Shown one piece after another: positions 60,168-64,000 of a stretch of 64,000 nucleotides of DNA. The translations under genes were made by a program, and so were the position numbers. Every line of letters starts with the position of its first letter. The first letter of the stretch is position 1. A model generated the notes under the pieces. It did not search any database. It saw only the letters and a list, made by a program, of their open reading frames with translations, and was not told the DNA's origin. Source of the stretch: an uncultured Bacteroidota bacterium (GTDB taxonomy: Bacteria; Bacteroidota; Bacteroidia; AKYH767-A; 2013-40CM-41-45); contig CALMQM010000039.1 of the NCBI GenBank assembly GCA_937871435.1, forward strand, positions 25,068 to 89,067. The letters are read 5' to 3'.

Positions 60168-60732
60168 AGAGATCGTTTATATTAATTTGAATGAAAAATC
60201 CGAAAAGAAGGAATTCCAGTTAAAATGCAGGCTAGGAATCTAATTCCTGTTGGAAACCAACCATCAGATTCGGATTGAATTCATGATGATTTTCAAAGGT
60301 AAGAAAAGGAATGGATAGGAATTTTTTGATGAAGTATGTAAAACCTCAATTTTTAAGAATTTCGAACTTCCATTAATGATAATATAGAGTGATCAATGCG
60401 CCACTAATCTAAACAAATCATGTAAATGATGATCATTTGTGTCATATGATTTGAAAAAACACCATTAAATCAAATTTTAATGTAAAATACTCAGAATTTG
60501 ATTCAATAATCGATGATTAGAAGCATGTAAAATTCGGATAATCAATACAAAACGTTGAATTTATTGATTGAATGACCTTTTTAGAGACTGAAGCTTTCCC
60601 GCTACTCGATTTTTACCCAGTTATGACCCATCTTCACATAAAAAACAGCTTTTAAGCACCTGTTTTAACTATATTTACGGTCTCTTTTGCAATTTCGGCA
60701 TTAACAGTTGAATCGAAAGATGGATGTTCAGG
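60168..60732. other. Divergent intergenic region upstream of the PHP-protein gene
   Basis: About 565 bp, very AT-rich. It contains a nested palindrome at 60414-60453 and several short AT dyads. TATATTTA near 60670 may be a poor -7 element. No gene seen. Confidence 0.45.
60414..60453. repeat. Nested palindromes upstream of the PHP-protein gene
   Basis: Outer arms CAAATCAT (60414-60421) and ATGATTTG (60446-60453) enclose AAATGAT-G-ATCATTT (60424-60438). The element could be an operator cluster or an RNA hairpin about 280 nt upstream of the start. Confidence 0.4.
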
Positions 60733-63700
60733 ATGAATAAGATTCTTCTTTACTCTTTTATTATCTTATCACTTTCCAGTTTTTTTGGAATAAATGTTAA
60801 TGCGCAAACTGTTTTGTTGGATGATTTTAACAGATCTACAAGTAACGCTGTGGGTAATGGTTGGTCTGAAACAGAAACTGTAGCGAATACCGGAGCAACA
60901 ATCGCAGCTAACACATATCTGTCCATGGGTTCCACAACTGCCGGACGTGATTATATATGGCGTGACGTATCCACCAATTACAATACTGTTTTCAATACCA
61001 ACTCCAGTACTCTTACCTGGATGTTCAATATGCGTCAATCGCGAACGGATCCCTCAGGTTTTGATGCAAGCAATTATGGTGTAGCGTTTGTGCTTGGATG
61101 TAACTCCAGTAATTTTCTAACGGGTAGCGGATATGCAGTTGTGCTTGGTAATTCCGGTACAACCGACAACATTCGGCTTATACGTTTTGCTGCAGGGATG
61201 TCGCCACTCGCGAACATTACACAAATTGTTGTTCCTCCTACTGATTTCGCCAATGAGTACCATGCGATAAAAATCACCTACAATCCGGTTGGAAACAGTT
61301 GGAGTTTATATGTATCTAATAATGGAACGGCCGGACCTTTCCTTGATCCAGCTTCAATTGTCTGGGGTGCTGCGACAACAGGAACAGACGGAACTTATAC
61401 GAGTACTGATTTGATGTTCCTCGGATGTTTGTGGAATCATGCAACCAGCGGAACTGATTTTGGTCTCTTTGATAATATTTATATTCCCAATGCATGTGCA
61501 ATTGATCCGGAACCTACAGTGCAGGCAACTCCGCTTGCGGTGACGGCTATTGGCGCGAATGCAATGACATTGAACTGGACAAGAGGAAATGGAAGTGAAT
61601 GTATCGTGATTATGCATCAGGCAGGAGCTGTGACAAGCACTCCAACTGATGGCAGCGCATACATTGCCAGCTCTACATTTGGATCAGGTACCAACATTGC
61701 TGCCAATGAATACATCGTGTACATGGGTAGTGGGAACACCTGTACTGTCACGGGACTCAATCCAAATACATCCTACAGCTTTAGTGTCTTTGAGTTCAAT
61801 GGAACAGGATGTACAACGAATTTTCTTGTCACGTCTCCTGCGACAGGTTCAGCAACAACGATTGGTTGTGTCCTTGCATCGGAGCCAACAGTACAAAGTT
61901 CAAACCTTACTTCTTCAGCAGTGTTGTCTAATTCGATTCAGCTTAACTGGACTCGTGGCAATGGTGCATTTTGTATAATCGTCTGCAAGGGAATTAGCGC
62001 TGTCACCACACCTCCGGTGGATGGAATCGTGTACACAGCCAATGCATCTTACGGATTAGGTACATCTACTGCTCCCGGAGAATACGTTGTATATCAGGGA
62101 ACAGGTACTTCCACCACGGTAACAGGATTGTTGCCTGGATTCACGTATTATTTTGCTGTTTTCGAAATGAACGGCTCAGGGTGTAATTCAAATTATCTTA
62201 GTACACCAATGCCGGTTACGAACGCGACTACGATGTCGGTTCCTGCGTACACGAATTATTTCGGAAACCTGCATGCTCACTCAGATTATTCTGATGGTGA
62301 TGTAGACAATATCTGCAATGGCGCGAACAGTCCGACCTGTTGTTATTCTGATGCGAGTTCGGCAATGTATTTCGATTACATGGGAATCTCCGATCACAAT
62401 CACAATGAAGGTCCGGTGATGACTCCTGCCAAATACGCGAGTGGCTTGAATGAAGCAACGGCATACATGGTGAGCAATCCTTCTTTCGTTGCGATGTATG
62501 GAATGGAATGGGGAACGATTTCAACAGGAGGCCACATCAATGTGTATGGTATCAATCAGCTTCTTGGTTGGAATACCGGCAATTACAATGTGTACGTTGC
62601 CAAGGGTGATTACAACACGGTGTTCAATATGGTTGCTTCAACGCCCAACGCATTTGCCACACTTTGTCATCCCAACGCAACAGATTTCAATAACCTGAAA
62701 AGCAATCCGTACAATGCTACTTTTGACAATGCCATTGTTGGAGTAGCTGTGAAGAATGGTCCTGCGTTTTCAACGAATACCACTTATACTGATCCTGCAG
62801 CGAGTAACACTGTTTCTTATTTCAAGGACATGCTTGCTAAAGGATATCATCTGGGTCCGTTGGCGGACATGGATAATCATAACTCGGCAACGATGGGTAA
62901 AGCGAATCAGGGAAGAACAGTTGTTCTTGCTACTGCCCGCACCAAGGCTGCCATCCTCGATGGAATCCTGAACATGCGTTTCTACGCCACTGAAGATTTT
63001 AATTTCCAGATTGCCTTCAACGCAAATGGAAATTTACCAATGGGAAGTATTGTGGTACAAACTGTCAACCCGACTTTTACGATCACTTCTTCCGATCCTG
63101 ACGGAGAAACGACAACACAAATTCGTCTCTGGTACGGAGTTCCGGGAAGTAATCTCACCCCAACGGTTCTTGCATCCAATACAAATTCCAGTTCACTCAC
63201 ATTTACTCACTCATTCGGAACAGGAACATATTATTACTACGCGGAAATCACTCAGGCGGACGGAAATGTTGCATGGACATCTCCGATCTGGTATACCAAA
63301 ATTACTTCTCCTCTCCCGATAGAATTGTTGAGCTTCACCGGAAAAAATACCTGGAAAGGAAATATTCTCGACTGGCAAACCGCTTCAGAGATCAACAATA
63401 GTTATTTTACTTTGGAGAGAAGTACTGATGCGAAATCGTTTGAAGCTATTGCACGTATTGAAGGAGCAGGTAACAGCACGGAAACACGTTCTTATTCCTA
63501 CCTCGATCGCGCTGCATTTCCGGGAGTAAATTATTACCGCTTGAAACAAACCGATTTTGACGGCGCATTCAGCTATTCAAATATCATAGCGCTGCGGACA
63601 ACTGAGTCGAAGGGATTGTTTACAATTTATCCTAATCCGAATCACGGAACTTTTACACTTGCTTTTACAGGCAATGATGATGAAGTGTATCGGTTGCAGG

Positions 63701-63858
63701 TTTTCAATGCCCTTGGCGAAAGTGTATATCAAACGGATGTGAGTGCAGCCACATCTTCATCGTATTCACTACCTGAACTGAGTGCAGGAGTGTATACAAT
63801 TCATCTCAGCAACGGGCAGGATAGTTTTATCCAGCGAATGCTCGTACAACAGCAATAA
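60733..63858 (+). CDS. T9SS-exported PHP-domain phosphoesterase with Fn3-like domains
   Basis: 1041 aa from the ATG at 60733; the ATG at 60724 is equally possible. Signal peptide MNKILLYSFIILSLSSFFGI ending after NAQ. Then a beta-sandwich domain (about 25-255, DDFNRSTSNAVGNGWSE), two Fn3-like repeats each with LNWTRGNG, and a PHP (polymerase and histidinol phosphatase) domain at about 505-770 with all metal-ligand motifs: HAHSD, SDHNHNEG, MYGMEWGT, LCHPNA and DMDNH. A Bacteroidota linker domain (LPIELLSF to NYYRLKQTDFDG) and a type A T9SS tail (TIYPNPNHGTF) complete the protein. It likely hydrolyses phosphoesters outside the cell. The substrate is unknown. Confidence 0.9.
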   Translation: MNKILLYSFIILSLSSFFGINVNAQTVLLDDFNRSTSNAVGNGWSETETVANTGATIAANTYLSMGSTTAGRDYIWRDVSTNYNTVFNTNSSTLTWMFNMRQSRTDPSGFDASNYGVAFVLGCNSSNFLTGSGYAVVLGNSGTTDNIRLIRFAAGMSPLANITQIVVPPTDFANEYHAIKITYNPVGNSWSLYVSNNGTAGPFLDPASIVWGAATTGTDGTYTSTDLMFLGCLWNHATSGTDFGLFDNIYIPNACAIDPEPTVQATPLAVTAIGANAMTLNWTRGNGSECIVIMHQAGAVTSTPTDGSAYIASSTFGSGTNIAANEYIVYMGSGNTCTVTGLNPNTSYSFSVFEFNGTGCTTNFLVTSPATGSATTIGCVLASEPTVQSSNLTSSAVLSNSIQLNWTRGNGAFCIIVCKGISAVTTPPVDGIVYTANASYGLGTSTAPGEYVVYQGTGTSTTVTGLLPGFTYYFAVFEMNGSGCNSNYLSTPMPVTNATTMSVPAYTNYFGNLHAHSDYSDGDVDNICNGANSPTCCYSDASSAMYFDYMGISDHNHNEGPVMTPAKYASGLNEATAYMVSNPSFVAMYGMEWGTISTGGHINVYGINQLLGWNTGNYNVYVAKGDYNTVFNMVASTPNAFATLCHPNATDFNNLKSNPYNATFDNAIVGVAVKNGPAFSTNTTYTDPAASNTVSYFKDMLAKGYHLGPLADMDNHNSATMGKANQGRTVVLATARTKAAILDGILNMRFYATEDFNFQIAFNANGNLPMGSIVVQTVNPTFTITSSDPDGETTTQIRLWYGVPGSNLTPTVLASNTNSSSLTFTHSFGTGTYYYYAEITQADGNVAWTSPIWYTKITSPLPIELLSFTGKNTWKGNILDWQTASEINNSYFTLERSTDAKSFEAIARIEGAGNSTETRSYSYLDRAAFPGVNYYRLKQTDFDGAFSYSNIIALRTTESKGLFTIYPNPNHGTFTLAFTGNDDEVYRLQVFNALGESVYQTDVSAATSSSYSLPELSAGVYTIHLSNGQDSFIQRMLVQQQ

Positions 63859-63895
63859 TTCTTTTTTTAGAAAAATACTTTTGAAGATATTCTCT
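63859..63895. other. Short gap between convergent genes
   Basis: 37 bp with a seven-T run (63862-63868). No clear hairpin. Confidence 0.4.
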
Positions 63896-64000
63896 TCAGG
63901 AAGAAACTATTTTCAGTCCGAGAATGGAAGCAATGAGTGTGAAGAGAAAAAATATTCGCCAGAATTCTACAGGTTCTTTAAACAATAAAATTCCTGTCAA
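63896..64000 (-). CDS. C-terminal fragment of an SMR-family multidrug transporter
   Basis: The right edge cuts this gene; only its last 34 codons are present, with the stop at 63896-63898. They read LTGILLFKEPVEFWRIFFLF then TLIASILGLKIVSS. This matches the last membrane helix region of small multidrug resistance (EmrE/SugE-type) proteins in Bacteroidota, where FKEPV(x)FWR is followed by a hydrophobic helix ending in LKxVS. The reaction would be proton-coupled export of cationic drugs or guanidinium-like compounds. The N-terminal three helices lie outside the window. Confidence 0.75.
   Translation of the reverse strand: MTGILLFKEPVEFWRIFFLFTLIASILGLKIVSS

Noticed and set aside
1..64000. tRNA, rRNA, insertion sequences, prophage, restriction or defence genes
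   Set aside because: I scanned the gaps and genes for these and found none with the expected motifs; short tRNAs could still be missed by eye.

Overview
The window looks like a chromosomal segment of a Bacteroidota bacterium, probably an environmental, gliding-type or T9SS-positive member; the exact order cannot be told from sequence alone. The evidence is: at least eleven proteins ending in type IX secretion (T9SS) sorting domains (ten type A tails with the YPNP signature, one type B gliding-associated tail); Bacteroidota-style promoters (TTG/TTTG, about 19 nt, TAnnTTTG); the divergent Bacteroidota form of XseA; DUF983; LytS/LytTR signalling; and an ECF sigma gene overlapping an anti-sigma/beta-barrel fusion gene. 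I saw no rRNA, tRNA, CRISPR array, insertion sequence or prophage.

Layout. 0.3-1.6 kb: ECF sigma factor and purQ. 1.7-17.2 kb: a block of surface proteins, namely a giant M4 metalloprotease, two giant paralogues built from a propeller-like region plus Ig-like repeats (all on the minus strand), and two small paralogous secreted proteins (plus strand). 17.3-26.6 kb: mostly housekeeping, with an EF-G paralogue lacking the catalytic histidine, a DUF983 protein, a 57-aa basic protein, a secreted membrane-associated protein, an unknown gene next to xseA-xseB, and creD. 26.9-35.7 kb: a ten-PKD Cys-rich surface protein, then an ECF sigma/anti-sigma pair, a T9SS-tailed glutathione peroxidase and a large T9SS protein. 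35.9-43.8 kb: hrpB, a LuxR-type regulator and a divergently transcribed L-type-lectin adhesin with twelve Ig-like repeats and a type B tail. 43.9-47.8 kb: lipoprotein MsrB, a double-thioredoxin protein and a LytS/LytTR two-component pair. 48-53.1 kb: small secreted and membrane proteins, a cyclophilin, a T9SS endonuclease I and an NADPH-dependent FMN reductase. 53.1-60.2 kb (minus strand): recQ, a polytopic membrane protein, a MuiA/DUF4139 protein and a DEAD-box helicase. 60.7-63.9 kb: a T9SS-exported PHP-domain protein. The right edge cuts an SMR-family efflux gene.

How the genes fit together. The accessory content is mostly cell-surface and secreted machinery sent out through a T9SS whose core genes are not in this window: protease, nuclease, PHP phosphoesterase, lectin adhesin, PKD and Ig repeat proteins. 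Envelope redox repair (GPx-T9SS, MsrB lipoprotein, thioredoxin-like protein) is unusually well represented. Regulators sit beside possible targets: the LuxR gene is divergent from the lectin adhesin across a perfect dyad, and the ECF sigma/anti-sigma pair lies just after the PKD adhesin behind an intrinsic terminator.

The most interesting observations are the His-less EF-G, the T9SS-exported GPx and PHP enzymes, the possible trans-envelope anti-sigma/beta-barrel fusion, the apparently leaderless purQ promoter with an overlapping dyad, an orphan terminator behind a 26-codon membrane peptide, and the repeating Cys pattern of the PKD protein. No defence system or other clearly new multi-gene system was recognised.
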